Part shown: positions 34,305 to 43,053 of the stretch, piece after piece
Layout of the letters: each line of letters opens with the position of its first letter
Numbering within the stretch: position 1 is the first letter of the stretch
Assembly (NCBI RefSeq): GCF_039543565.1
Contig: NZ_BAABJZ010000007.1
Span: forward strand, 16,091-80,090
Length of the DNA stretch: 64,000 bases
Reading direction: 5' to 3'
Origin: Ferrimonas pelagia
Lineage (GTDB): Bacteria; Pseudomonadota; Gammaproteobacteria; Enterobacterales; Shewanellaceae
The notes under the pieces: model-generated
What the model saw: the letters and a program-made list of their open reading frames with translations, nothing else
Databases searched by the model: none
What the model was told of the DNA's origin: nothing
Program-made: the position numbers and the translations under genes

Positions 34305-35029
34305 TCCTGCTCACGGCCCACTTGGCTGTGACTCCAGCGGAGACCGTTCAACACTATCAAGCGCCACTTGCAGCACCTCTCAGTGACGCGATTGCATTGG
34401 GAGAAAAGGCACTGGCCTGGCAGCAGCAAGCGAACCAAGAGCTCGGCACCCAGCAATCCGCCATGGCAGAGCTCGCGTGGTTGGAGTTTCAGATAGCCCA
34501 AACCGAGCGCTACATCAACCAACAACAGGTGCAGATCGCCCAGCTGCAGCAGGATCTGGATAATATCAACGCCGTTAGGTCCGAGTTGGCGCCCAACTTA
34601 GAGATCTGGTACGCCGATCTCGAGCGCTGGGTTCTCAATGACCGACCGTTTGAGCGTGAGAGTCGCCTGCGCCGCCTGACACTGCTACGTCAGGCGATGG
34701 ACGACGTCAATATCGGCACCGCCGAACGCCTACGCCAGTTATTTGAAGCACTCCTGATCGAAGTGGACATGGGCTATGGCAACCATATCTCCGATAGCGC
34801 CATCACGGTCGAGGCACAAACGCTGCAAGTTCGGATCCTGCGGCTGGGCCGCGTTGCCCAGTTCTATCAAACCTATGATGGCCAACACATCGGCTGGTTC
34901 GAGCCAGGATCGCAGCAGTGGCAAGCACTGCCGAAGCCGCAGCATGACGCCATTCGTCAGGCGTTTGCCATCGCTTCACAACGTCAGAACGCCACCTTAG
35001 TGCCATTGCCTTTGGGGTACACGCTATGA
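34292..35029 (+). CDS. DUF3450-type periplasmic coiled-coil protein of the TonB2 system
   Basis: A 245-residue protein with a short hydrophobic N-terminus. Residues about 25-95 are a Gln-rich coiled coil (ERYINQQQVQIAQLQQDLDN), followed by the EIWYADLERWVLNDRPFERESRLRRL block characteristic of DUF3450 and a small C-terminal domain with QTYDGQHIGWFEP. Members accompany TtpC-ExbB2-ExbD2-TonB2 in Vibrio and Shewanella. ATG at 34292 follows GGGGG and overlaps the ResB-like gene. Confidence 0.85.
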   Translation: MLHMILLTAHLAVTPAETVQHYQAPLAAPLSDAIALGEKALAWQQQANQELGTQQSAMAELAWLEFQIAQTERYINQQQVQIAQLQQDLDNINAVRSELAPNLEIWYADLERWVLNDRPFERESRLRRLTLLRQAMDDVNIGTAERLRQLFEALLIEVDMGYGNHISDSAITVEAQTLQVRILRLGRVAQFYQTYDGQHIGWFEPGSQQWQALPKPQHDAIRQAFAIASQRQNATLVPLPLGYTL

Positions 35030-36381
35030 TCCGCCATGCCATTGTCACCCTGCTAATCTTGGTCAACGCCACGGCAGCGGCAGCGCATGCCAGTGACGAG
35101 CTCGAAGCGATGATCGCGCTGCAGGGCCAACAGATGCAACAAGAAAACCAACGTTGGCAGGCACAGCTGACCGACGAACAACAGCAAGTGCAAGGACAAA
35201 CCCAGTCATTGCTCAGTCGCAAAGAGGCAGCAGAGGCACAGTTAGTACGGCAACAAGCCACACTAAGCTCGTTACAGCTCAAACGTCAGGCCTTAGAGAC
35301 CCAACTGAGCGAAGCCCAAGAAGATATGGCGCTGGTCGATTCTGGCTACCGCCACGCGGCACAACGACTGCAACAACGCTGGCAATCCAGTCCAACCACC
35401 CTGTTGGCCCCCAACCGTCAAGCTTGGATGGCACATCAAGCGCAGCAAGCCCACTTTCCTAGCCAAGCCGAGCTCGACACTTTGATGGCGTACGCGCTGA
35501 ACGATCTGCGTTACACCGCAGGCGTCCATCAAACCGAGCATCCGCTGATCTTGGCCGACGGCACCCAGACCGACAGCACGGTGCGGGTGATCGGTGGCTT
35601 GATGGCCACCGCTCAGCACCATGCTCAATTTGGCTTGGTACAACCCAAAGAGCAGCATGCAGCCTGGATCGGCCCATTATCGAGCGAGACCGCCAAACCG
35701 TTAGCGCTTTGGTGGCAGGATCCCAATCAGATCATCCCGCTGGATCTGAGCTACGGCGCCATCCTGGACAGCCTCACCGCACAACGAGGCCTAGCGCACT
35801 GGGTCGCACGAGGAGGGGAACTGCTGTGGCCCATTCTGCTGCTGGCGCTGTTTGGCCTCAGCCTGGCATTGATCTGCGCCATCCGTCTGTGCTGGTGGCG
35901 CCCGCTACCCGAAGCGCTCATGGAGATCGCCGCACTGAAAGCCGCCCCGGTTTGTCGCCGCACACCGGCCCAAAGCGTACTGCAACAAGGCCTAAAGCAG
36001 GGTGCCGATCTGGACGCCATGGAGCACGCGTTGAAGCACGGCATGCTGACCCATTGGCAGCGATTCCAGTGGGGCCTGACCTTACTGCCCCTGTTGGCAG
36101 CCTTGGCGCCGATGCTGGGCTTGCTCGGCACGGTCAGCGGGATGATCCAAACCTTCCAGGCCCTAACCGAGTTTGGCAATGCCGATCCACGCCTGCTGTC
36201 CGATGGGATCAGCAAAGCCTTGATCACCACCCAGGCCGGGCTGATCGTCGCGGTCCCCTTGATGCTGTTGCACCACCCATTAAAGCGACGCGCACGCTCG
36301 TTGGGTCTGAACATGGAGCAAGCCAGTGCCCAGTTGATGGCGCACTCACTGAGCCTTAACCCCCAGCGGAGCACAAAATGA
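35026..36381 (+). CDS. ttpC: TtpC-like MotA/TolQ/ExbB proton-channel protein
   Basis: A 451-residue protein: signal peptide (about 1-20), Gln-rich coiled coil (about 25-105), a periplasmic domain, a hydrophobic segment near 268-288 and the ExbB-type proton-channel domain at the C-terminus with APMLGLLGTVSGMIQTF and ALITTQAGLIVAVPLML. TtpC is an essential extra component of TonB2 systems in vibrios. It overlaps both neighbours by four bases. Confidence 0.9.
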   Translation: MIRHAIVTLLILVNATAAAAHASDELEAMIALQGQQMQQENQRWQAQLTDEQQQVQGQTQSLLSRKEAAEAQLVRQQATLSSLQLKRQALETQLSEAQEDMALVDSGYRHAAQRLQQRWQSSPTTLLAPNRQAWMAHQAQQAHFPSQAELDTLMAYALNDLRYTAGVHQTEHPLILADGTQTDSTVRVIGGLMATAQHHAQFGLVQPKEQHAAWIGPLSSETAKPLALWWQDPNQIIPLDLSYGAILDSLTAQRGLAHWVARGGELLWPILLLALFGLSLALICAIRLCWWRPLPEALMEIAALKAAPVCRRTPAQSVLQQGLKQGADLDAMEHALKHGMLTHWQRFQWGLTLLPLLAALAPMLGLLGTVSGMIQTFQALTEFGNADPRLLSDGISKALITTQAGLIVAVPLMLLHHPLKRRARSLGLNMEQASAQLMAHSLSLNPQRSTK

Positions 36382-36860
36382 CGGAGATCCTCGTGCGCCA
36401 GTTTCAAGCAGGGGGACCGGTGATGTGGCCCATGTTGCTGTGCAGCACCTTGATGCTCTGGCAACTGAGTGGGTTGGCGCTGCAACGACTGCCCAAGTGT
36501 CCCCCACCGAGCACAACGGGCCGAGCGGCACTGGACAAACGTCTGCAGGCCTTGGCTGTGCAGCAGCGCAGCCTAGCTCGGCATTCGAGGATCCAGGGAG
36601 TCTTGCTGCTGGCGAAGATCGCACCGCTCTTGGGCCTGTTAGGCACCGTCAGCGGGATGATCTCGCTGTTCGCCAGCCTCTCGGATACGGGCCTGCATAA
36701 CCCCAAGGCGTTATCCGATGGGATCGCCATGGCCATGATCACCACGCAAACCGGCCTGCTGATCGGCCTGCCGGGCTTGCTGGCGGGATGGCTGTATCAA
36801 CGTCGCTTAATCCGCCAGGACGAACAGGACAAATTACCAGGAGCCTGCAATGCTCAGTGA
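36378..36860 (+). CDS. exbB: ExbB2-type proton-channel protein
   Basis: A 160-residue, three-helix ExbB/TolQ family protein: first helix about 13-34, then APLLGLLGTVSGMISLFA and AMITTQTGLLIGLPGLLAG, which line the proton path. It energises TonB through ExbD. Start and stop overlap ttpC and exbD. Confidence 0.92.
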   Translation: MTEILVRQFQAGGPVMWPMLLCSTLMLWQLSGLALQRLPKCPPPSTTGRAALDKRLQALAVQQRSLARHSRIQGVLLLAKIAPLLGLLGTVSGMISLFASLSDTGLHNPKALSDGIAMAMITTQTGLLIGLPGLLAGWLYQRRLIRQDEQDKLPGACNAQ

Positions 36861-37260
36861 ACGCCCTGACGTCGATCAAGACGCCGAGATCAACATGACT
36901 CCCATGTTGGATGTGGTCTTTATTCTGCTAATCTTCTTCATTGTCTCCACCAGCTTTACCACACAGACCGCGATCGAGATCGAGCGTCCCCATGCCAGCA
37001 CGGCGGAGTCGATGGAGCAGACCCCCGTGCTGTTGGTGCTTGATGCGGCCGGCCGCGTCTACTTGGACGATCAAACCCTCGACGTCTATTACCTCGAGGG
37101 CCGATTGCGACAACTGGTGGCACAAACCCCGCAAATTCAATTGCTGATCATGGCGGATGAAAACTGCCCGACGGGCGCCACCATCGAGGTGCTGGACATT
37201 GCCCGGCGCAGCGGCATTCAGCACAGCCCGATAGCGGCCTCGGTCGGGATCAAACCCTGA
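36850..37260 (+). CDS. exbD: ExbD2-type energy-transducing protein
   Basis: A 136-residue ExbD/TolR family protein. The N-terminal helix carries NMTPMLDVVFILLIFFIV; its Asp is the proton-carrying residue of the family. The periplasmic part ends in IEVLDIARRSGI. It overlaps tonB by one base. Confidence 0.93.
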   Translation: MLSERPDVDQDAEINMTPMLDVVFILLIFFIVSTSFTTQTAIEIERPHASTAESMEQTPVLLVLDAAGRVYLDDQTLDVYYLEGRLRQLVAQTPQIQLLIMADENCPTGATIEVLDIARRSGIQHSPIAASVGIKP

Positions 37261-37868
37261 TGCCTCTCTTGCGACTGAGTCTTGCCGTCACCTTAGCCGT
37301 GCTGCTTAGCTTGGCTCTGCCTGCCTGGCTCAACCTCAACTCGACCGAGATCCGAGCGGCGGCTGCCTCCACGGCGCCCTCCGTATGGCTGCCACCACCG
37401 GCCAAAAAAGAGCTCGTCGATGACGCCCCCGTAGAGCTTGCGCCAAGCGCGCCTGAGGCCCTGGCCAGCACCGAATGGCTCGTGCCAACGGCACCCGCGC
37501 CATCGATGGCACCACTGGCCATCTCGTTGGCGGCACCCACCCTGTCCGCTTCCCTATTGCCGTCGCTCGGCACGGCCCTGCTCGATCTCACCCAGGTGGA
37601 TGAAGCGCCGGAGCTGCTGCGTTACGTGGCACCGCGAACGCCCGTGGTGGCACGCTCACGACGCTTGCCGGGCAAAGTGGAGTTGCGATTGGTGGTTGAA
37701 GCCGACGGCACCGTCAGTGCCGCTGAAGTGCTCAGTGCCGAGCCCGAGGGGATCTTCGAATCGGCCGCCTTAACGGCGGCCCAACAATGGCGTTTCAAAC
37801 CCGCCCAACTCAACGGAGGGCCAGTCAGTGTCTATGTCGACGTCCCGCTCAGTTTTTCTGTCAATTAG
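37260..37868 (+). CDS. tonB: TonB2-type energy transducer
   Basis: A 202-residue TonB: N-terminal membrane helix (about 5-25), a spacer rich in Pro and Ala (about 38-95) and the C-terminal TonB domain from about 125, with PGKVELRLVVEADGTVSAAEV and AALTAAQQWRFKPA. It transmits proton-motive force to outer-membrane receptors, most likely the one at the head of the operon. Confidence 0.92.
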   Translation: MPLLRLSLAVTLAVLLSLALPAWLNLNSTEIRAAAASTAPSVWLPPPAKKELVDDAPVELAPSAPEALASTEWLVPTAPAPSMAPLAISLAAPTLSASLLPSLGTALLDLTQVDEAPELLRYVAPRTPVVARSRRLPGKVELRLVVEADGTVSAAEVLSAEPEGIFESAALTAAQQWRFKPAQLNGGPVSVYVDVPLSFSVN

Positions 37869-39021
37869 CCTGCTGCTGGCGGTACTTAGCCCGGCGGTGG
37901 CCGCGTCCCTTTCCAGCCTGGATCGCGCCGCCCTGCAACGTGCTCAAAGCCTGATGGAGCAGGATCGTGCCTCCGATGCCATCGCACTGCTGCAACCTCG
38001 GCTGCAACAAAACCGCCCTCACCCGAACCTGTACCTATTCACCTGCCACGCGCTGGCTCAGCAGCATACCCACGAGCAGGAACAGAACGAAGCACTGGCG
38101 TGCTGGCAACAGGGTCACGACTCGCACCCGCACCATGCCGCTTTGCTGCAAGGCTTGTCGACAGCGCTGATCCAAAACGCGCAATTTGATCAGGCCATCG
38201 CCCTGATCGAGCAACATCTGGCACAAGCGACGGCCCCGGAGCCACAGCATAACGAACTCCGTTACCTCTTGGCCTACAGTCACGTTCAACGGGAGCAGTA
38301 TGCCGCCGCGCTAACCAGCCTATCGCCTTTGCCGCGCAACGAGCGTATTTGGCCGCTCATGGCCCACAGCCAGGCCGCACTGGAGCGCTGGCCTGAGTTG
38401 TTGGCAACGACGGAAGAGTGGCTCATAAAGGTACCGGAAAGTGCCACGGCCTGGCGGCTCATGGCGCAAGCACAGTTAGCCTTGCAGCAACCGCAAGCGG
38501 CGACGCTCGCACTGCAGATCAGCGAGTTGCTTGATCCCAGCAATGTGGCGCCATTACATGGGCTGTATGCCTCCCTCGGCGCGTATGATCTCGCCAGCCA
38601 GTGCTTAAGCTATCAGGATAATCTGCAATGTCTGCGCTTCGGCCTGCTGGCCGGGCGTTATCAGGCCAGCATCGATGCCGCATCCCGCTGGACACCTAAC
38701 CTACAGGACTGGGACGCCTATCACCTGTTACTCGGACAACTGTTGCAGCGCACGGGCGAGCGTCACTTGGCGCGACAAACCTGGTGGCAGGTGGGAACAC
38801 AAGCACTGCCTGTCGAGTCTGAGGGCGAGCTAAGAAGATTGCGGCAGCAGCGAGAGCGCGCACGAGGTCAAGCCCTGCTATTGATAGGACAGAGTCACTG
38901 GCTCGAATCCCAGTGGCCCGAGGCGCAGATCGCCTACCGCCAAATGGCCCGATTGCCCGGCTACAAGCAGCAAGGGCAATCGTTACTTACGGCCATCGAA
39001 CAGTATCGCCTACTCGATTGA
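37828..39021 (+). CDS. TPR-repeat periplasmic protein of the TonB2 cluster
   Basis: A 397-residue protein with signal peptide (about 1-25, ending AVA) and tetratricopeptide-like helical hairpins throughout the rest (for example residues 45-75, 85-110, 190-225). A TPR protein closes TonB2 operons in Vibrio and Shewanella. The GTG at 37828 has GGAGGG seven bases upstream and is chosen over the ATG at 37834; the gene overlaps tonB by 41 bases. Its role is unknown, perhaps scaffolding. It converges on nlpI with 12 bases between the stops and no visible terminator. Confidence 0.8.
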   Translation: MSMSTSRSVFLSISLLLAVLSPAVAASLSSLDRAALQRAQSLMEQDRASDAIALLQPRLQQNRPHPNLYLFTCHALAQQHTHEQEQNEALACWQQGHDSHPHHAALLQGLSTALIQNAQFDQAIALIEQHLAQATAPEPQHNELRYLLAYSHVQREQYAAALTSLSPLPRNERIWPLMAHSQAALERWPELLATTEEWLIKVPESATAWRLMAQAQLALQQPQAATLALQISELLDPSNVAPLHGLYASLGAYDLASQCLSYQDNLQCLRFGLLAGRYQASIDAASRWTPNLQDWDAYHLLLGQLLQRTGERHLARQTWWQVGTQALPVESEGELRRLRQQRERARGQALLLIGQSHWLESQWPEAQIAYRQMARLPGYKQQGQSLLTAIEQYRLLD

Positions 39022-39033
39022 ACATCGATGGGA

Positions 39034-39951
39034 TCAGAAAGTTGGCGCGCGGTCTCGGGTACGAGCTTCGGCCTCAGCCATGGCGCTCTCGGCCACCTGA
39101 CGCATCTCCATCAGGGCATAGCGATGCTCGACAAACTCATACACATTGGTCGCTAGCGCCAGCTTGTACAGGTTCATCGCCTTGCCATTGTCACCTTGCA
39201 GACGCGCTCGCTTGCCCAAATAGAAATAGGCTTCGCACAGGCGCTCGGCTAATTCGCCTTGCTGGCTCAGCCCCTCACGGCTGCTGGCCAACAGATCGCC
39301 CGCGCCGATCCGGCCCAAGAACAGATCCACTAGGCCGGTCGCCCAATTGTCCTCATCCATCCGAGTGCGGTGATCCGCCAGTTGGATCAGGGCTTGCTCA
39401 GAGTCCAGCTCCTGCTGCGCCAGATATAACCAGATAGCGCGATAGGGATCGCTGGGCTCTTCCAGCAAAAAGGTGGTCAGATCCTGGACCGCCAGATCGG
39501 CCCGTTCGCCGTAGTAAAGCGCGATCCCTCGATTGAGATAGGCAAAGGTAAATTCCGGATCCAACTCAAGCACGGCATCAAACGCCTGGTAAGCCTGATC
39601 GAACTCCATCGCCTGAGTAGCGTAGATCCCGATGAAGTTATACACATCGGTATAATCGGGCTGCAGCGATAACGCCTGATTAAAGTCGATCCGAGCCAGT
39701 GTGCGCAATCCCACCGCATCGTACCGAATGCCACGGTCATATAGGAAACGGGCGCGCTGTTGCTCGGTCAGATCCGGCACCTGCAACAATTCGCTGAGCT
39801 TGGCCAGTTGGATCTCAACCTGAGGATCCGCTTGTCGTGGCGTTGCCAGCAGCAACTGTGGCTCATAACCCACGCTCGATGGCTGAGTCGCACAACCGCC
39901 TAACAGCAAACCGGCGATCAACGCCGGTGCCAATAACTTCTTCATCGTCAT
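39034..39951 (-). CDS. nlpI: Lipoprotein NlpI
   Basis: A 305-residue outer-membrane lipoprotein with TPR repeats that in E. coli acts as adaptor for peptidoglycan hydrolases and the protease Prc. The lipobox LGGC is near residue 20. TPR units include FLYDRGIRYDAVGLRTLAR, VYNFIGIYATQAMEFDQAY and FAYLNRGIALYYGERADLA. ATG at 39951 has AGGA five bases upstream. It follows pnp as in E. coli but is separated from it by a strong hairpin terminator. Confidence 0.92.
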   Translation of the reverse strand: MTMKKLLAPALIAGLLLGGCATQPSSVGYEPQLLLATPRQADPQVEIQLAKLSELLQVPDLTEQQRARFLYDRGIRYDAVGLRTLARIDFNQALSLQPDYTDVYNFIGIYATQAMEFDQAYQAFDAVLELDPEFTFAYLNRGIALYYGERADLAVQDLTTFLLEEPSDPYRAIWLYLAQQELDSEQALIQLADHRTRMDEDNWATGLVDLFLGRIGAGDLLASSREGLSQQGELAERLCEAYFYLGKRARLQGDNGKAMNLYKLALATNVYEFVEHRYALMEMRQVAESAMAEAEARTRDRAPTF

Positions 39952-39998
39952 TTCGGTCCTTTTGGCCTCAGGAAAACGAGTTCCCGCACCATCAAACA

Positions 39999-40026
39999 AA
40001 AAAGGAGAGCTAATGCTCTCCTTTTT
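39999..40026 (-). terminator. Terminator between pnp and nlpI
   Basis: A 12-bp perfect stem (39999-40010 with 40015-40026), loop TAAT, flanked by A and T runs so it can work in either direction. It follows the pnp stop by 14 bases. Confidence 0.88.
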
Positions 40027-40039
40027 ACCACAGTTTGCC

Positions 40040-42136
40040 TTACTCGGCAGCAGGCTTAACCGCGGCTTCCTTCATGGACAGGCGGATACGGCCTTGGCGG
40101 TCAACTTCAACCACCTTGACGTCCACTTCCTGACCCATGCTCAGGTGATCAGCCACGTTGTTGACGCGCTCTTCACAGATCTGAGAGATGTGTACCAGAC
40201 CGTCTTTACCTGGCAGGATGTTTACAAACGCACCGAAATCAACGATACGAACAACCTTACCTTTGTAGACACGACCCTCTTCCACATCCGCGGTGATCGC
40301 TTCGATGCGTGCGATCGCATCTTTCGCTGCCGCACCGTCGGTAGAAGCCACCTTCACGGTACCATCATCTTCGATCTCGATGGTGGTGCCGGTCTCTTCG
40401 GTCAATGCACGGATCACCGCACCACCTTTACCGATCACGTCGCGGATCTTGTCCGGGTTGATCTTGATGGTGGTGATTCGAGGTGCGTGGATAGACAGCT
40501 CGGTGCGGTGAGACGGCATCGCCTGATCCATCACAGCCAAGATGTGGTTACGCGCTTCGTTGGCCTGCTTCAGGGCGATCTGCATGATCTCCTGAGTGAT
40601 GCCTTCGATCTTGATGTCCATCTGCAGCGCAGTGATACCACCTGTGGTACCGGCGACCTTAAAGTCCATGTCACCCAGGTGATCTTCGTCACCCAAGATA
40701 TCGGTCAGAACCGCAAACTTGTCGCCATCCTTCACCAGACCCATGGCGATACCCGCCACAGAAGCCTTGATCGGCACACCGGCGTCCATCAGAGCCAAAG
40801 AGGTACCACATACGGAGGCCATGGAGGAGGAGCCGTTGGATTCGGTGATCTCAGAAACCACACGAACGGTGTACGGGAACTCTTCTGCGGTGGGCATTAC
40901 GGCCTGAACACCGCGCTTCGCCAGTTTACCGTGGCCGATCTCACGACGCTTCGGTGAACCCATAAAGCCGGTCTCACCGACGCTGTATGGAGGGAAGTTG
41001 TAGTGCAGCATGAAGCGATCGGTACGCTCGCCGATCAGCTCATCGATGATCTGACCGTCACGCTCGGTACCCAGCGTCGCGGCAACCAGTGCCTGAGTCT
41101 CACCACGGGTAAACAGGGCCGAGCCGTGAGTACGTGGCAGAACGCCAGGCAGGACAGACAGGGCGCGAACCATCTTGGTGTCACGACCGTCAATGCGCGG
41201 CTCACCGGCGATGATACGGCGACGAACTACGGACTTTTCCAATGCACCCAGCAGGCCGGAGATCTCGGAACCATCTTGCTCAGGATCGGCAGCCAGGATC
41301 GCTTCTTTCGCCGCGGTCTTGGCCGCATTGATGGCGGCAACACGCTCAACCTTGTCGGTCACGCGGTAGGCATCGCCCAGGCTAGCTTCAGCCAACTCAG
41401 CCACTTTATCGGCCAGAGTCACGTTCTTCTCTGGCGCAGTCCAGTCCCAAGCCGGCTTGCCCGCTTCGGCCTTCAGCTCGTTGATCGCGTTGATCACGAT
41501 CTGCTGAGCTTGGTGACCGTAAACCACAGCACCCAGCATCACTTCTTCAGACAGCACTTCGGCTTCGGATTCCACCATCAGAACCGCGCCTTCGGTACCG
41601 GCAACAACCAGATCCAGCTTAGACTCTTTCAGCTCCTCAACGGATGGGTTGAGCAGGTACTCGCCATCTTGATAGCCAACACGAGCACAGCCGATAGGAC
41701 CGTTAAACGGCACGCCGGACAGAGACAGCGCCGCAGACGCACCGATCATCGCGACCACATCTGGAGAAACGGCCGGCTCAACGGAAACAACGGTAGCAAC
41801 CACCTGGACTTCGTTCATGAAGCCTTTCGGGAACAGAGGGCGGATCGGACGGTCGATCAAACGCGCGGTCAGAGTCTCGCTTTCAGCAGGACGACCTTCA
41901 CGCTTAAAGAAGCCACCCGGGATCTTACCGGCTGCATAAGTCTTTTCCTGGTAGTTCACGGTCAGCGGGAAAAAGTCCTGACCCGGCTGAACGGTTTTCT
42001 TACCGACCACGGTAACCAATACCGTGGTGTCGCCCATGCTGGCCAGAACGGCGGCATCGGCTTGACGGGCGATAACACCGGTTTCCAGGGTTACGGTATG
42101 TTTACCGTAGGGAAAGCTCTTAATGACAGGATTCAC
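40040..42136 (-). CDS. pnp: Polynucleotide phosphorylase
   Basis: 3'-5' phosphorolytic exoribonuclease, degradosome component. The 698-residue protein has two RNase PH-like domains, the helical linker, then KH (INPDKIRDVIGKGGAVIRAL) and S1 (GRVYKGKVVRIVDFGAFVNI) domains. The start is GTG at 42136, with GGAAAC upstream. A TATACT at 42181-42186 (minus) could be a -10 element giving a short leader. Unlike the usual rpsO-pnp pair, a plus-strand small gene lies between rpsO and pnp. Confidence 0.97.
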   Translation of the reverse strand: MNPVIKSFPYGKHTVTLETGVIARQADAAVLASMGDTTVLVTVVGKKTVQPGQDFFPLTVNYQEKTYAAGKIPGGFFKREGRPAESETLTARLIDRPIRPLFPKGFMNEVQVVATVVSVEPAVSPDVVAMIGASAALSLSGVPFNGPIGCARVGYQDGEYLLNPSVEELKESKLDLVVAGTEGAVLMVESEAEVLSEEVMLGAVVYGHQAQQIVINAINELKAEAGKPAWDWTAPEKNVTLADKVAELAEASLGDAYRVTDKVERVAAINAAKTAAKEAILAADPEQDGSEISGLLGALEKSVVRRRIIAGEPRIDGRDTKMVRALSVLPGVLPRTHGSALFTRGETQALVAATLGTERDGQIIDELIGERTDRFMLHYNFPPYSVGETGFMGSPKRREIGHGKLAKRGVQAVMPTAEEFPYTVRVVSEITESNGSSSMASVCGTSLALMDAGVPIKASVAGIAMGLVKDGDKFAVLTDILGDEDHLGDMDFKVAGTTGGITALQMDIKIEGITQEIMQIALKQANEARNHILAVMDQAMPSHRTELSIHAPRITTIKINPDKIRDVIGKGGAVIRALTEETGTTIEIEDDGTVKVASTDGAAAKDAIARIEAITADVEEGRVYKGKVVRIVDFGAFVNILPGKDGLVHISQICEERVNNVADHLSMGQEVDVKVVEVDRQGRIRLSMKEAAVKPAAE

Positions 42137-42353
42137 TAGCTGTTTCCTTTAATCTATTTTCGTCTTGAAATTCGCTCGTTAGTATACTGCAAAGCCGACC
42201 GAAAGACAGAGCAGCTCAGCGAATTGTTTGCCGATAAGATCCAAAGGATCGCCCCAAAAAACCGAAGCTTCATTGACCGTTTCGCGCTCGCTAGGCCAAC
42301 TTGAATTGCTGCTCCGACTCGCTCCCACCACCGCCAAACGAAAGGGCCAACCG

Positions 42354-42629
42354 ATGCACTCAGACCCAGACAAAATGCTTAAAAAGCACCAACAGCTCAC
42401 TCACTCAGAAGGCGTTAAGGTGGCCTCCCATACGCAGCGCGAGAGCGGTGACTGGGTATTACACACCTTAATGCTGGAGGGGCATGATGTCCCCTTCAAG
42501 TTCCGCCGCCCCAAAGGCTACCAGTCACTCAAGGGCCAACGGGTTAACCTGACCTATTACGCTGCGACAGAATCGGTTGCCGGCTTTGAGATGGAGATCA
42601 TGAAGGTGGTGCGGATCAAGCGCAGCTAG
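42354..42629 (+). CDS. Small conserved protein of unknown function
   Basis: A 91-residue basic, soluble protein. The C-terminal part has a beta-rich pattern (VPFKFRRPKGYQSLKGQRVNL, GFEMEIMKVVRIKRS), and I recall similar short proteins in Shewanella, but know no function. ATG at 42354 has AAAGGG seven bases upstream and is better than the in-frame ATG at 42228. It sits antiparallel between rpsO and pnp and shares a two-way terminator with rpsO. Confidence 0.75.
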   Translation: MHSDPDKMLKKHQQLTHSEGVKVASHTQRESGDWVLHTLMLEGHDVPFKFRRPKGYQSLKGQRVNLTYYAATESVAGFEMEIMKVVRIKRS

Positions 42630-42642
42630 TGGTCCGAGACGA

Positions 42643-42670
42643 AAAAAGGGAGCCCTAAGGCTCCCTTTTT
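42643..42670. terminator. Two-way terminator between the small gene and rpsO
   Basis: A 12-bp perfect stem (42643-42654 with 42659-42670), loop CTAA, A-run on the left and T-run on the right, so it serves the plus-strand small gene and minus-strand rpsO. Confidence 0.9.
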
Positions 42671-42686
42671 CAAAACTTGGTGCGAC

Positions 42687-42956
42687 TTAGCGACGCAGAC
42701 CCAGCTTGGCGATCAGCTCTTGGTAACGAGCTACATCTTTACGCTTCAAGTAGTCCAGCAGCTTACGACGCTGAGCAACCATGCGCAGCAGACCGCGACG
42801 GCTGTGGTGGTCGTGGATGTGCTGCTTGAAGTGGCCTTGCAGGTGGTTGATCTGAGCGGTGTGCAGGGCAACCTGTACTTCAGGGGTACCGGTGTCGTTT
42901 TCACCACGACCGAACTCAGCAACGATCTTCGCTTTAGCTTCTGCGCTTAGTGACAT
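42687..42956 (-). CDS. rpsO: 30S ribosomal protein S15
   Basis: 89 residues, the usual length. S15 blocks are present: TGTPEVQVALHTAQINHL, HDHHSRRGLLRMVAQRRKLL and DYLKRKD. ATG at 42956 has GGAG eight bases upstream. Its promoter candidate overlaps the truB stop, and its terminator is 17 bases past the stop. Confidence 0.98.
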   Translation of the reverse strand: MSLSAEAKAKIVAEFGRGENDTGTPEVQVALHTAQINHLQGHFKQHIHDHHSRRGLLRMVAQRRKLLDYLKRKDVARYQELIAKLGLRR

Positions 42957-43024
42957 AGTCATCTCTCCAAAAAATAAGTAAATCGATCTTGAGCCGATCA
43001 CTAACTCAGCTCAAGAGGCGGGGC

Positions 43025-43053
43025 AGTATAACGGCTCTGCCCCTTGGCCTCAA
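43025..43053 (-). promoter_or_regulatory. rpsO promoter candidate at the truB stop
   Basis: Minus-strand TTGAGG (plus 43048-43053), 17-base spacer, TATACT (plus 43025-43030). The spacer and downstream bases also form a GGGGCAG/CTGCCCC hairpin. A separate rpsO promoter at this spot is known in E. coli. Confidence 0.55.

Noticed and set aside
41003..42139. Plus-strand open frame (378 codons) opposite pnp
   Set aside because: Antisense shadow of pnp; no domain or ribosome site.
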